Assembly (NCBI GenBank): GCA_017936985.1
Contig: JAGBEM010000061.1
Span: 1 to 8,728, forward strand
Direction of reading: 5' to 3'
Origin: Oscillospiraceae bacterium
GTDB taxonomy: Bacteria > Bacillota_A > Clostridia > Oscillospirales > Oscillospiraceae
DNA: 8,728 bases
Shown: positions 1-6,790 of the stretch, one piece after another
Position numbering within the stretch: position 1 is the first letter of the stretch
Layout of the letters: each line of letters opens with the position of its first letter
The notes under the pieces: model-generated
Databases searched by the model: none
Told to the model about the DNA's origin: nothing
The model's input: only the letters and a program-made list of their open reading frames with translations
Position numbers and translations under genes: made by a program

Positions 1-1
1 C

Positions 2-1291
2 ATTGCCTTCCTGGGAGCAAACAATGACTCCCGGAATCTTCAGCCCGGTCAGCTGTTTCTTGCGCTGCAGGGTGTCCGGGACGGTCATGATTTTATCCCC
101 ATGGCAATGGAAAAGGGGGCTGCCGCAGTGCTTTGCACCCACTGCGAAGGGGATATTCCTGCCATCATCGTTGAGGATGTGCGCCTTGCACTGGGGCAAA
201 TTGCTGCAGGCGAGCGTCAGCGCATCGGCATGAAAGTGGTGGGCGTCACCGGCAGTGTGGGCAAAAGCACCACCAAGGAAATGATCGCCTGTGTGCTGGC
301 ATCTACCTATCGGGTGGCAAAGACACCCGTCAACCACAATAACGACATCGGCATGCCTATGGCGATCCTGTCCATGCCTGCCGATACCCAGATTGCTGTG
401 TTGGAAATGGGTATGAACCACTTCCGGGAGATCGCATACCTTACCAATATCGCCAAGCCCGATGTGGCCGTGATCATCAATATCGGCACGATGCACATCG
501 AGCACCTGGGCTCCCGGGAAGGGATCCTTAAAGCGAAACTGGAAATCCTGGAGGGCATGGGTGTCGACGGTAAGCTCCTGCTTTGCGGAAACGATGATTA
601 CCTCTGGAGCGCCAAGGATGATCTAAAGCTGAAGCCTGTTTACTTCGGTACGGACGAAAACCGCTGCCAGATTCTTGGAAAAGATGTAAAATTAAGCGAT
701 ACTGTGGAATTTGATGCTGTTTACGGTGATCAGGAAATCAGCGTCAACCTTGACTTGGAAGGTGCCCATTATGTATCCGATGCGTTGGCGGCAGTCAGCG
801 TAGGTCTTACCATGGGCGTAGAACCACACAAGATTGCTGAGGCTCTTGCTTCCTTCCAGAACATGGAAGGCCGCCAGGAAATCTTTGCAGTCAAGGGCTG
901 CACCATCATCAAAGACTGCTATAACGCGGGCCCTGAATCCATGGCTGCGGCACTGAAGGTTCTTGGCAACCGTTCCGGCAGAAAGATCGCTGTCCTGGGC
1001 GATATGCTGGAGCTGGGCGTCTGCGCCCAGGCTGAACACTATAAGATCGGCCGCATTGCTGCGGAAAATGCCGATGTTGTGCTGGCTTACGGCCCCAACA
1101 GCAGCCGCGTTGTCAGCGGTGCGCTGACAGGCGGTGTCCCTGCCACACAAACCGGTGATTTTCAGGACCGTAACGAGCTGGTCTCTGTGCTGAGAAGGAT
1201 CGCCAAACCCGGCGATGTGATCCTGTTCAAGGGCAGTCACGGTATGCACATGGAATTGGCGTTGGAGAAGTTTTTGAAGGACGAAACATAA
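2..1291 (+). CDS. murF: MurF, UDP-MurNAc-tripeptide--D-Ala-D-Ala ligase (5' end outside window)
   Basis: Cytoplasmic ATP-dependent Mur ligase that adds D-Ala-D-Ala to UDP-MurNAc-tripeptide, the last soluble step of precursor synthesis. The open frame runs from position 2 with no start codon. The stretch before the first in-frame ATG (101) encodes NNDSRNLQPGQLFLALQG and then DGHDFI, which is typical MurF N-terminal domain, so the true start lies upstream of the window. Visible Mur-ligase marks are an ATP loop TGSVGKSTTK (from about 248), NHNNDIGMP, LEMGMNHF, INIGTMHIEHLGS, KDCYNAGPESM, LGDMLELG and KGSHGMHME near the C-terminus. These cover the central ATPase and C-terminal domains, and about 429 codons are present. 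The P-loop carries V and S where many homologues have N and T (GSNGKT). It ends 15 bp before mraY, as expected in a dcw operon. MurF is favoured over MurE or MurD because of the NHNNDIG, LEMGMNHF and KGSHGM blocks. Confidence 0.96.
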   Translation: MAFLGANNDSRNLQPGQLFLALQGVRDGHDFIPMAMEKGAAAVLCTHCEGDIPAIIVEDVRLALGQIAAGERQRIGMKVVGVTGSVGKSTTKEMIACVLASTYRVAKTPVNHNNDIGMPMAILSMPADTQIAVLEMGMNHFREIAYLTNIAKPDVAVIINIGTMHIEHLGSREGILKAKLEILEGMGVDGKLLLCGNDDYLWSAKDDLKLKPVYFGTDENRCQILGKDVKLSDTVEFDAVYGDQEISVNLDLEGAHYVSDALAAVSVGLTMGVEPHKIAEALASFQNMEGRQEIFAVKGCTIIKDCYNAGPESMAAALKVLGNRSGRKIAVLGDMLELGVCAQAEHYKIGRIAAENADVVLAYGPNSSRVVSGALTGGVPATQTGDFQDRNELVSVLRRIAKPGDVILFKGSHGMHMELALEKFLKDET

Positions 1292-1306
1292 GCGGAGGAG
1301 AAAGAT

Positions 1307-2272
1307 ATGACGAAAATCTACATCACCGGCGCAGTATCATTGGTTCTGACTGCACTGATCGGTTTTTTGATCCTGCCTGTGCTGCGCGCTCTGAAAGCAG
1401 GACAGTCTATCCGGGAAGTGGGTCCTACCTGGCATAATAACAAGGCAGGCACCCCGATGATGGGCGGTCTGATGTTCATCTTTTCTTTGATCATCTGCCT
1501 GCTGGTCGCTATTCCTACCATGGAAGATTACTCGGTTTTCTACGTACTGGCGTTGAGCCTGTGCTTTGGCTTTGTTGGCTTTCTGGATGATTTTACCAAG
1601 ATCAAATTTAAGCGTAACTTAGGTCTGACTTCTATCCAAAAGGCGCTGCTGCAGATGGCTGTTTCCGCAATTTTCCTTTACCTGCTGTACAAGCAGGGGA
1701 CGCTGCAGCCCAGCATCTACATTCCTTTTGTCAATGTCAGCTTTGAACTGCATCCCATGCTGTACATCTTCTTTGCTATGTTCGTTATGGTAGGCTGTGT
1801 CAATGCTGTAAATTTGACCGATGGCGTGGACGGCCTTTCCAGCTCTGTTACGGTTCCTGTCATGGTGTTTTTCACTGCGGCAGCAGTTCTGCGCGAGCGT
1901 CTGGATCTGGCACTGATGCCTGCGGCCCTGGTAGGCGGTTTGATCGCTTATCTTTTCTACAACTGGCATCCTGCGAAGGTTTTTATGGGTGACACCGGTT
2001 CGCTGTTTTTGGGCGGTGCGGTTTGCGGCCTGGCCTTTGCACTGAATATGCCGCTGATTTTGATTCTGGTCGGCTTTGTGTATATCATGGAAACGCTGTC
2101 CGTGATTCTGCAGGTTGGCTATTTTAAGCTGACCCACGGAAAGCGTCTGTTTAAAATGTCTCCCATCCACCACCATTTTGAAATGTGCGGCTGGAAGGAA
2201 GTTAAGATCGTTTTGGTATTTTCTGCCGTTTCCGCGCTGATGTGTTTGCTGGCCTGGTTCGGCATCTGCTGA
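1307..2272 (+). CDS. mraY: MraY, phospho-MurNAc-pentapeptide transferase
   Basis: Integral membrane enzyme that transfers phospho-MurNAc-pentapeptide from UDP to undecaprenyl phosphate, making lipid I on the inner face of the membrane. The 321-residue protein has a normal family length and many hydrophobic segments. Key motifs are intact: GTPMMGG (48-54), the DD pair in LDDFTK (D94, D95), NLTDGVDGL (169-177), FMGDTGSLF (226-234, with D229 at the conserved catalytic position) and SPIHHHFE (285-292) with the HHH triad. The ATG at 1307 is preceded by GGAGGAG at 1294-1300. It follows murF by 15 bp and precedes the SEDS gene by 16 bp. In many Gram-positive clusters murD sits directly after mraY; here it is absent. 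Nothing suggests truncation or frameshift. Confidence 0.98.
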   Translation: MTKIYITGAVSLVLTALIGFLILPVLRALKAGQSIREVGPTWHNNKAGTPMMGGLMFIFSLIICLLVAIPTMEDYSVFYVLALSLCFGFVGFLDDFTKIKFKRNLGLTSIQKALLQMAVSAIFLYLLYKQGTLQPSIYIPFVNVSFELHPMLYIFFAMFVMVGCVNAVNLTDGVDGLSSSVTVPVMVFFTAAAVLRERLDLALMPAALVGGLIAYLFYNWHPAKVFMGDTGSLFLGGAVCGLAFALNMPLILILVGFVYIMETLSVILQVGYFKLTHGKRLFKMSPIHHHFEMCGWKEVKIVLVFSAVSALMCLLAWFGIC

Positions 2273-2288
2273 TCGAAAGGAGACCTGT

Positions 2289-3455
2289 ATGGCATCAGAG
2301 AAGACTCTGTATGCCAAAGAGGACCGCCGCCGGTATCCGGCGGGAGAGGGAGTAGACATTCCGTTTCTGCTGCTGGTCTTGCTGCTGCTGACAGTTGGGC
2401 TGATCATGCTCTACTCAGCAAGCTCTGCCCAGAGTGAATACGATACGGGTTATGCCATCTCCACAAAATACCTGCAAAAACAGGCTGTCTGCGCCGGCAT
2501 CGGACTGATCTGCATGGCGCTGTTCAGCCGGATCTCTGCAAATGTGTGGTACCGATTCTCCTGGCTGCTGTACGCAGTCAGCATCGCATTACTGCTTTTG
2601 GTGCTTGTGGTTGGCGAATCTGTCAACGGTGCCCGGCGGTGGATCAATATCGCCGGTATACAGTTCCAACCTTCAGAGATCGCCAAATTTACCATGATCG
2701 TGCTCTTTGCGCGGCTGACAAGAGCCTTTGGACCGGATGCGAAGAAATTCCGCTACGGTGTTCTGGGCTTTGGATGCGCCCTGCTAGGTATCCTGGTGCC
2801 TTTGGCGCTGGAAAAGCACCTGTCTGCCATTATGCTTATGGGCATGGTGGCTGTTGTGATGATGTTCGTGGCTGGTACCAGCCCCAGATGGCTTCTGGCA
2901 GGCGCCGGTGCGGCAGCTGCCTTTGTCCTTATTTACATTACTTTTATGGGCTATGCCGGTGACCGGGTCACCGCCTGGCTTCACCCAGAGCAAGACCCCG
3001 GAGATACCGGTTATCAGATCCTTCAGTCGCTGTATGCCATTGGCTCCGGCGGCCTGTTTGGACTTGGCTTTGGAAAAAGCCGGCAGAAGTACTTATATCT
3101 GCCGTTTCAGTATAACGACTATATATTTGCCATTATCTGCGAGGAGATCGGACTGGTTGGCGCATTGCTGATCATCATTTTATTTGCTTTGCTGATCCTG
3201 CGCGGATACTGGATCGCCCTGCGGGCCAGAGACCGGTTTTCTACTGTCCTGGCGGCAGGTTTGGTGACGTTGATCGCCGTACAAACCATATTAAACCTGT
3301 GCGTTGTGACCAATTTACTCCCATCCACTGGCATTGCGCTGCCATTCTTTTCCTATGGCGGCACAGCCCTGGCAGTGAATTTGGGAGAGATGGGGATCGT
3401 ATTAAGCATTTCCCGTCACCGAAACCAGACAAAAATACAGGAGGTTTCCCTATGA
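2289..3455 (+). CDS. ftsW: SEDS-family peptidoglycan glycosyltransferase, FtsW/SpoVE type
   Basis: Polytopic membrane protein of 388 residues. The SEDS family polymerises lipid II into glycan strands with a partner class B PBP, at the septum (FtsW) or in the spore cortex (SpoVE). Seen here: a hydrophilic N-terminus (1-22), a first membrane segment at about 23-43, NGARRWINI followed by FQPSEIAKF (114-134), HPEQDPGDTGYQILQS (232-247), and FQYNDYIFAIICEEIGLVG (273-291). In that last block, D277 aligns with the catalytic aspartate of RodA and FtsW. The C-terminal LPSTGIALPFFSYGG block (344-358) is also present. The motif usually written EPDLGT reads EKHLSA (175-180). The start is supported by AAAGGAG at 2276-2282. 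The stop overlaps the murG start by ATGA. Its place between mraY and murG favours FtsW/SpoVE over RodA, but sequence alone does not tell vegetative FtsW from SpoVE. Confidence 0.93.
   Translation: MASEKTLYAKEDRRRYPAGEGVDIPFLLLVLLLLTVGLIMLYSASSAQSEYDTGYAISTKYLQKQAVCAGIGLICMALFSRISANVWYRFSWLLYAVSIALLLLVLVVGESVNGARRWINIAGIQFQPSEIAKFTMIVLFARLTRAFGPDAKKFRYGVLGFGCALLGILVPLALEKHLSAIMLMGMVAVVMMFVAGTSPRWLLAGAGAAAAFVLIYITFMGYAGDRVTAWLHPEQDPGDTGYQILQSLYAIGSGGLFGLGFGKSRQKYLYLPFQYNDYIFAIICEEIGLVGALLIIILFALLILRGYWIALRARDRFSTVLAAGLVTLIAVQTILNLCVVTNLLPSTGIALPFFSYGGTALAVNLGEMGIVLSISRHRNQTKIQEVSL
3439..3444 (+). promoter_or_regulatory. Shine-Dalgarno site fixing the murG start
   Basis: AGGAGG lies 7 nt before the ATG at 3452, inside the last codons of the SEDS gene. 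An in-frame ATG exists further upstream at 3299, but it would add about 51 residues read from inside the ftsW coding frame and would lack the family's N-terminal start. MNVIFTCGGTGGH at 3452 is the normal beginning of MurG. The site therefore decides the start and suggests translational coupling through the ATGA overlap. Confidence 0.9.
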
Positions 3456-4582
3456 ACGTGATCTTTACCTGCGGCGGTACCGGCGGACATATCAACCCTG
3501 CCATAGCTGTTGCCAATATTTTCCGTGAGCGGCACCCGGACAGCAATATCCTGTTTATCGGTGCCAAGGGCCATATGGAAGAGCAGCTTGTGCCCAAAGC
3601 CGGCTTTGAGCTGAAGTGTCTGCAGGTGTCCGGTATGGTTCGGGGAAAGTCCTTTCATGCGATCAAAAAGAACGTGAAAACCGTATTCGATACCGCCAAG
3701 GCTGTCAGCCAGTGCAAAAAGATCGTCAAGACGTTTCAGCCGGATGTGATCATGGGCACCGGCGGTTACGCCTGCTTTCCGGCGCTGATGGCCGGCTCCC
3801 AGATGGGCATCCCCACCTGTGTCCACGAAAGCAATGCCATGCCCGGCCTGACTACCCGGATGCTTGCCGACCGCGTAGACCGGGTCTTGGTTGCCTTTGC
3901 GGAAAGCGCAAAACGCTATAAGCACCCTGAAAGAATCGAAACGGTCGGTATGCCGATCCGCAGAGAGTTTGTATTCAGCGATAAAGCTGCCGCCCGGAAA
4001 GAGCTTGGCTTGGGTGACGGTCCTGTGGTTGTTTCTGCTTTCGGCAGCTTAGGTGCAAAAGCCATGAACGAAGCCATGGCAGAAGTCTTTGCTTTGGAGA
4101 AAGCTGCCGGTTACCCCTTCCACCATATCCACGCCACCGGCAAATTCGGCTGGGAGTGGATGCCGGAAAAGGTTGCATCCCTGGGCGTTGACCTTGCCGC
4201 TGCAGACAAGATCGATATGCGTGAATACATTTTCAATATGCCCACGGTTATGGCTGCGGCAGACGTGTTTATCAGCCGGGCAGGTGCCTCCAGCTGCAAT
4301 GAGATCGCCGCCTGCGGAACGCCCTGCATTTTGATCCCGTCACCCAACGTGACGGATAATCACCAGGAAAAGAACGCCCGTGTTCTTGCAGATAACGGCG
4401 GCGCGGTGCTGGTCTTGGAAAAGGAGTGTACATCCAAACTTCTTTACGACCACATCCAAGCCTTGCTTGCAGACCCGGACCGCCGGGACGCCATGACAAC
4501 TGCCCTGCGCAGCAATGTGATTCTGGATTCTACGGATCGCATCTGCAACATTTTGGAGCAGATGGCAGCATCCAAAAACTAA
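3452..4582 (+). CDS. murG: MurG, lipid II synthase (UDP-GlcNAc transferase)
   Basis: Peripheral membrane GT-B glycosyltransferase that adds GlcNAc to lipid I to give lipid II on the cytoplasmic face. The protein has 376 residues, close to the usual 350-380. Visible motifs are the first glycine-rich loop CGGTGGHINPA (7-17), the second loop MGTGGYACFPA (101-111), HESNAMPG (125-132), the start of the C-terminal domain with FGSLGA (197-202), SRAGASSCNEIAACGTP (275-291) with the conserved glutamate E284 for donor binding, and DNHQEKNA (302-309). Two positions differ from the commonest forms: FGSLGA where GGSLGA or GGSQGA is usual, and VGMP (165-168) where VGNP is usual. No murA or murC gene follows; ftsQ begins 18 bp downstream. 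The short upstream overlap with the SEDS gene indicates co-translation. Confidence 0.97.
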   Translation: MNVIFTCGGTGGHINPAIAVANIFRERHPDSNILFIGAKGHMEEQLVPKAGFELKCLQVSGMVRGKSFHAIKKNVKTVFDTAKAVSQCKKIVKTFQPDVIMGTGGYACFPALMAGSQMGIPTCVHESNAMPGLTTRMLADRVDRVLVAFAESAKRYKHPERIETVGMPIRREFVFSDKAAARKELGLGDGPVVVSAFGSLGAKAMNEAMAEVFALEKAAGYPFHHIHATGKFGWEWMPEKVASLGVDLAAADKIDMREYIFNMPTVMAAADVFISRAGASSCNEIAACGTPCILIPSPNVTDNHQEKNARVLADNGGAVLVLEKECTSKLLYDHIQALLADPDRRDAMTTALRSNVILDSTDRICNILEQMAASKN

Positions 4583-4600
4583 TACAAAAGAGGAATACCC

Positions 4601-5527
4601 ATGGATACGAAAGAAAGACAAAGACAGCCCCAACGCAGAAGATCTGCCGGTGCTGCATCGGCACCCCGCCGCAGACAGACTTCCAAGCCTGCTGAGGAGC
4701 AGGATGTAGTTTACCTGCCGGCGCAGCGGTTTAACAGAAACCGTCTGATCTTGCAGCTGATCACAGTTGCTGCTGTGGTGATCGCGCTTCTTCTTGGCAT
4801 TTCTGTGTTCTTTAAGGTAGAGACTATAACGGTTTCCGGCAATGCGAAATATACAGCTTGGGACATCAGCCAGGCTTCCGGGATCAAAGAAGGGGAGAAC
4901 TTGCTGACTTTGGGCATCCCCCAGGCAGTTGCCAGGATCCAGGCTGAGCTTCCCTATGTAGAGGATGTAAGAATTGGAATAAAACTACCCAATACGGTAA
5001 ATATTGAGATCGTGGAGAGTGAAGTTGTCTATTCAATCAAGGCCTCCGATGAAACCTGGTGGCTGGTCAGCTCTGCCGGCAAGGTCATCGAAAAAGTACC
5101 GGACGGCGGGCAGGAAGGCTACACAAAGCTGCTTGGCGTCAGCCTGAACGCACCTGTTCCCGGTGAGAAAGCGCAGGCCTTTGAAACCGGCGGCACCCAG
5201 ACGGATGCGGAAGGGAATACCATTCCCGTTACTGTCACCCAGACCCAACGACTGACCACTTTGCTGGATCTTACAGACTATCTTGAACGCAACGGGATCA
5301 TTGGCAAAGCTACCAGCATTGATGTAACGGATATGGGTAGCATCGAATTGTGGTATGGTAAGCAGTATCAGGTGGAGCTAGGTGATGACAGCCAGCTGCT
5401 GTACAAGATTAGCTGTCTGAAAGCTGCACTCGATAAGATGGAGCCGTATCAGAGCGGCATTCTGGACATCAGCTTTACTACCTGGCCGGATCAGGTGGGC
5501 TTCACATCCTTTGATAAAGAGGAATAA
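4601..5527 (+). CDS. ftsQ: FtsQ/DivIB-type cell division protein
   Basis: Single-pass division protein of 308 residues. DivIB/FtsQ binds FtsL and FtsB/DivIC and helps bring septal synthases to midcell. Seen here: a long, very basic cytoplasmic tail rich in Arg, Gln and Pro (1-47), one membrane segment at about 48-71 with LILQLITVAAVVIALLLG, and then a POTRA-like domain (about 72-142) beginning FFKVETITVSGNAKYT. A beta-rich extracellular domain follows to about residue 298 (ending ISFTTWPDQVGF). A loop rich in Thr, Gly and Gln at about 190-216 (ETGGTQTDAEGNTIPV) looks like an insertion and is probably flexible. AGAGGA at 4589-4594 supports the ATG. It sits between murG and ftsZ, its classic position. 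No clear terminator follows, so some transcripts could run on into ftsZ. The sequence diverges a lot in this family; the assignment rests on topology, POTRA and context. Confidence 0.92.
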   Translation: MDTKERQRQPQRRRSAGAASAPRRRQTSKPAEEQDVVYLPAQRFNRNRLILQLITVAAVVIALLLGISVFFKVETITVSGNAKYTAWDISQASGIKEGENLLTLGIPQAVARIQAELPYVEDVRIGIKLPNTVNIEIVESEVVYSIKASDETWWLVSSAGKVIEKVPDGGQEGYTKLLGVSLNAPVPGEKAQAFETGGTQTDAEGNTIPVTVTQTQRLTTLLDLTDYLERNGIIGKATSIDVTDMGSIELWYGKQYQVELGDDSQLLYKISCLKAALDKMEPYQSGILDISFTTWPDQVGFTSFDKEE

Positions 5528-5573
5528 TTTGGAAATTCTTTGCCGAAAAATGCAAAAAACTTAAAAAATGTTA

Positions 5574-5602
5574 TTGACCAATTCACTTTTTTGGGATAGA
5601 AT
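5574..5602 (+). promoter_or_regulatory. Predicted sigma-A promoter of ftsZ
   Basis: TTGACC at 5574-5579 and TAGAAT at 5597-5602 are separated by exactly 17 bp, close to the sigma-A (sigma-70) consensus TTGACA/TATAAT. The predicted transcription start is near 5609, giving an untranslated leader of about 66 nt. The rest of the 147-bp gap is A/T-rich and carries no gene. A dedicated promoter would let ftsZ be transcribed at a different level from the upstream wall genes. Confidence 0.8.
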
Positions 5603-5609
5603 ACAAGGG

Positions 5610-5619
5610 TACAATTGTA
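5610..5619. promoter_or_regulatory. Palindrome at the predicted ftsZ transcription start (possible operator)
   Basis: TACAATTGTA is a perfect 10-bp inverted repeat starting about 8 bp after the -10 box, so it covers the predicted +1 region. A further TACAA copy at 5602-5606 and CTGTA at 5622-5626 flank it. A site here could be bound by a repressor, but no regulator is identified, and a 10-bp A/T-rich palindrome can arise by chance. Confidence 0.35.
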
Positions 5620-5626
5620 AACTGTA

Positions 5627-5649
5627 GCGGTATGGGCTTTTCATACTGC
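5627..5649 (+). other. Hairpin in the ftsZ leader
   Basis: GCGGTATG (5627-5634) pairs with CATACTGC (5642-5649) as an 8-bp stem with one G-U pair and a 7-nt loop. It ends 12 nt before the AGGAGGA Shine-Dalgarno site (5662-5668), so it does not hide that site. No T-run follows, so it is not a terminator. It may stabilise the 5' end of the mRNA; a regulatory role is conjecture. Confidence 0.45.
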
Positions 5650-5674
5650 AAAACGATACATAGGAGGAGAGCAT

Positions 5675-6736
5675 ATGTCTGATATTTTTCAGGAGCGCGT
5701 TGTTAAGATCAAGGTAATTGGTGTTGGCGGCGCCGGTAACAATGTTATTAACCGGATGATTGAGTCCGGTATCGAGGGCGTTGATTTCATCGTCGTCAAT
5801 ACCGATAAGCAGGATTTGAATAAGTCCATTTGTAAGAACAAGGTCCAGATCGGTGAGAAGCTCACCAACGGCATGGGCGCTGGTTCCAAGCCCGAGGTCG
5901 GCAAGAAGTCCGCTGAGGAGAGCCGCGCACAGATCGCCAAGATCCTGGAAGGCACCGATATGGTATTCATCACCGCCGGTATGGGCGGCGGCACAGGCAC
6001 CGGCGCAGCACCCATCGTTGCGGATCTTGCTCACGAGGCCGGTATCCTCACTGTCGGCGTTGTCACCAAGCCCTTCAAGTTTGAGGGAGCCAACCGTATG
6101 CGTCAGGCTGAGGCCGGTATCGCTGAGCTGAGCGGTAAGGTCGACTCCCTGATCATCATCCCCAACGACCGTCTGAAGTATGTCACCGATCAGAAGATCA
6201 CCTTCGCCAACGCATTCGGCATCGCTGACGATGTGCTGAAGCAGGCTGTTGTTTCCATCTCTGAGCTGGTCGGTTTCTCTGATCGCGTTGTCATCAACCT
6301 GGACTTCGCTGACGTTTCTGCCGTCATGAAGGATGCTGGCCGCGCACACATGGGCGTTGCTACCGCTTCCGGCCGTGAGAAGGCTGAGCAGGCTGCCCTG
6401 GCTGCTATCAATAGCCCCCTGCTGGAGACCTCCATCAACGGCGCTACCGGCGTTCTGGTTAATGTCACCGGTTCTTCCGAGCTGACTCTGGACGATGTAG
6501 AGACCGCTGCCGGCATCGTGCAGGAAAATGCCAATCCCGACGCTAACATCATCTTCGGTGCTACTTCCTGCGACGATTTCGAGGATGAGATCCGCGTTAC
6601 TGTTATCGCTACTGGCTTTGAGAGCAAGCAGAATGTTGCTTCCAAGGCTGAGGAAGCTGCTTCTGTTACCCCCGGCTTCAGCGTAGGCAGCACGGATGCT
6701 GCTGATGATGACATCTTCAACATCTTCAAGCGCTAA
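5675..6736 (+). CDS. ftsZ: FtsZ, tubulin-like cell division GTPase
   Basis: Cytoplasmic GTPase that polymerises into the Z-ring and sets the division site. The protein has 353 residues, somewhat shorter than the roughly 380 of E. coli and B. subtilis, mainly through a short C-terminal linker. Seen: VIGVGGAGNNVINRM (14-28), NTDKQDL (42-48), the tubulin signature GGGTGTG (104-110), NDRL (164-167) and the T7 synergy loop NLDFADV (208-214) with D210 and D213. The variable linker is about 317-343, and the tail ends DDDIFNIFKR. This is an acidic, phenylalanine-containing version of the C-terminal peptide rather than the more familiar IPxFLR form. AGGAGGA at 5662-5668 fixes the ATG. Codon use is much more biased than in its neighbours: all 22 Lys are AAG and 21 of 24 Glu are GAG, fitting high expression. 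It has its own promoter and terminator. ftsA, often just upstream, is absent. Confidence 0.99.
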   Translation: MSDIFQERVVKIKVIGVGGAGNNVINRMIESGIEGVDFIVVNTDKQDLNKSICKNKVQIGEKLTNGMGAGSKPEVGKKSAEESRAQIAKILEGTDMVFITAGMGGGTGTGAAPIVADLAHEAGILTVGVVTKPFKFEGANRMRQAEAGIAELSGKVDSLIIIPNDRLKYVTDQKITFANAFGIADDVLKQAVVSISELVGFSDRVVINLDFADVSAVMKDAGRAHMGVATASGREKAEQAALAAINSPLLETSINGATGVLVNVTGSSELTLDDVETAAGIVQENANPDANIIFGATSCDDFEDEIRVTVIATGFESKQNVASKAEEAASVTPGFSVGSTDAADDDIFNIFKR

Positions 6737-6750
6737 TCGATCAAGCTATG

Positions 6751-6780
6751 CATCCCGGGCGAAAGCCCGGGATGTTTTTT
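6751..6780 (+). terminator. Rho-independent terminator after ftsZ
   Basis: CATCCCGGGC (6751-6760) and GCCCGGGATG (6765-6774) form a perfect 10-bp G/C-rich stem closed by a GAAA tetraloop, followed by six T (6775-6780). It starts 14 bp after the ftsZ stop. The T-run is immediately followed by the ribosome binding site of the next gene, so any transcript reaching that gene from upstream must read through this structure. Confidence 0.93.
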
Positions 6781-6786
6781 AGGAGA
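6781..6786 (+). promoter_or_regulatory. Shine-Dalgarno site abutting the ftsZ terminator
   Basis: AGGAGA begins at the base right after the terminator T-run and lies 4 nt before the ATG at 6791. There is no space for a promoter between the terminator and this site. In readthrough RNA the preceding stem would sit about 6 nt from the site and might affect ribosome access. Confidence 0.75.
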
Positions 6787-6790
6787 ACCT

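Noticed and set aside
101..103. ATG at 101 as the murF start
   Set aside because: The same frame is open back to position 2 and encodes conserved MurF N-terminal sequence, so the gene is cut by the window edge rather than starting here.
1619..2407. 262-codon minus-strand open frame over mraY
   Set aside because: Antisense shadow of a conserved gene, with a composition rich in His, Gln and Arg typical of reverse reading and no recognisable domain.
2546..2962. 138-codon plus-strand frame inside ftsW
   Set aside because: It is an alternative frame wholly within a clear SEDS gene, rich in Cys and Arg, with no support of its own.
3299..3451. Upstream in-frame ATG as the murG start
   Set aside because: It lies inside the ftsW coding region in another frame, adds about 51 residues with no MurG likeness, and has a worse context than AGGAGG before the ATG at 3452.
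5561..6349. 262-codon minus-strand open frame over the ftsZ promoter region and 5' half
   Set aside because: Shadow caused by the strong codon bias of ftsZ; no ribosome binding site or domain recognised. The same applies to the frame at 6190-6729.
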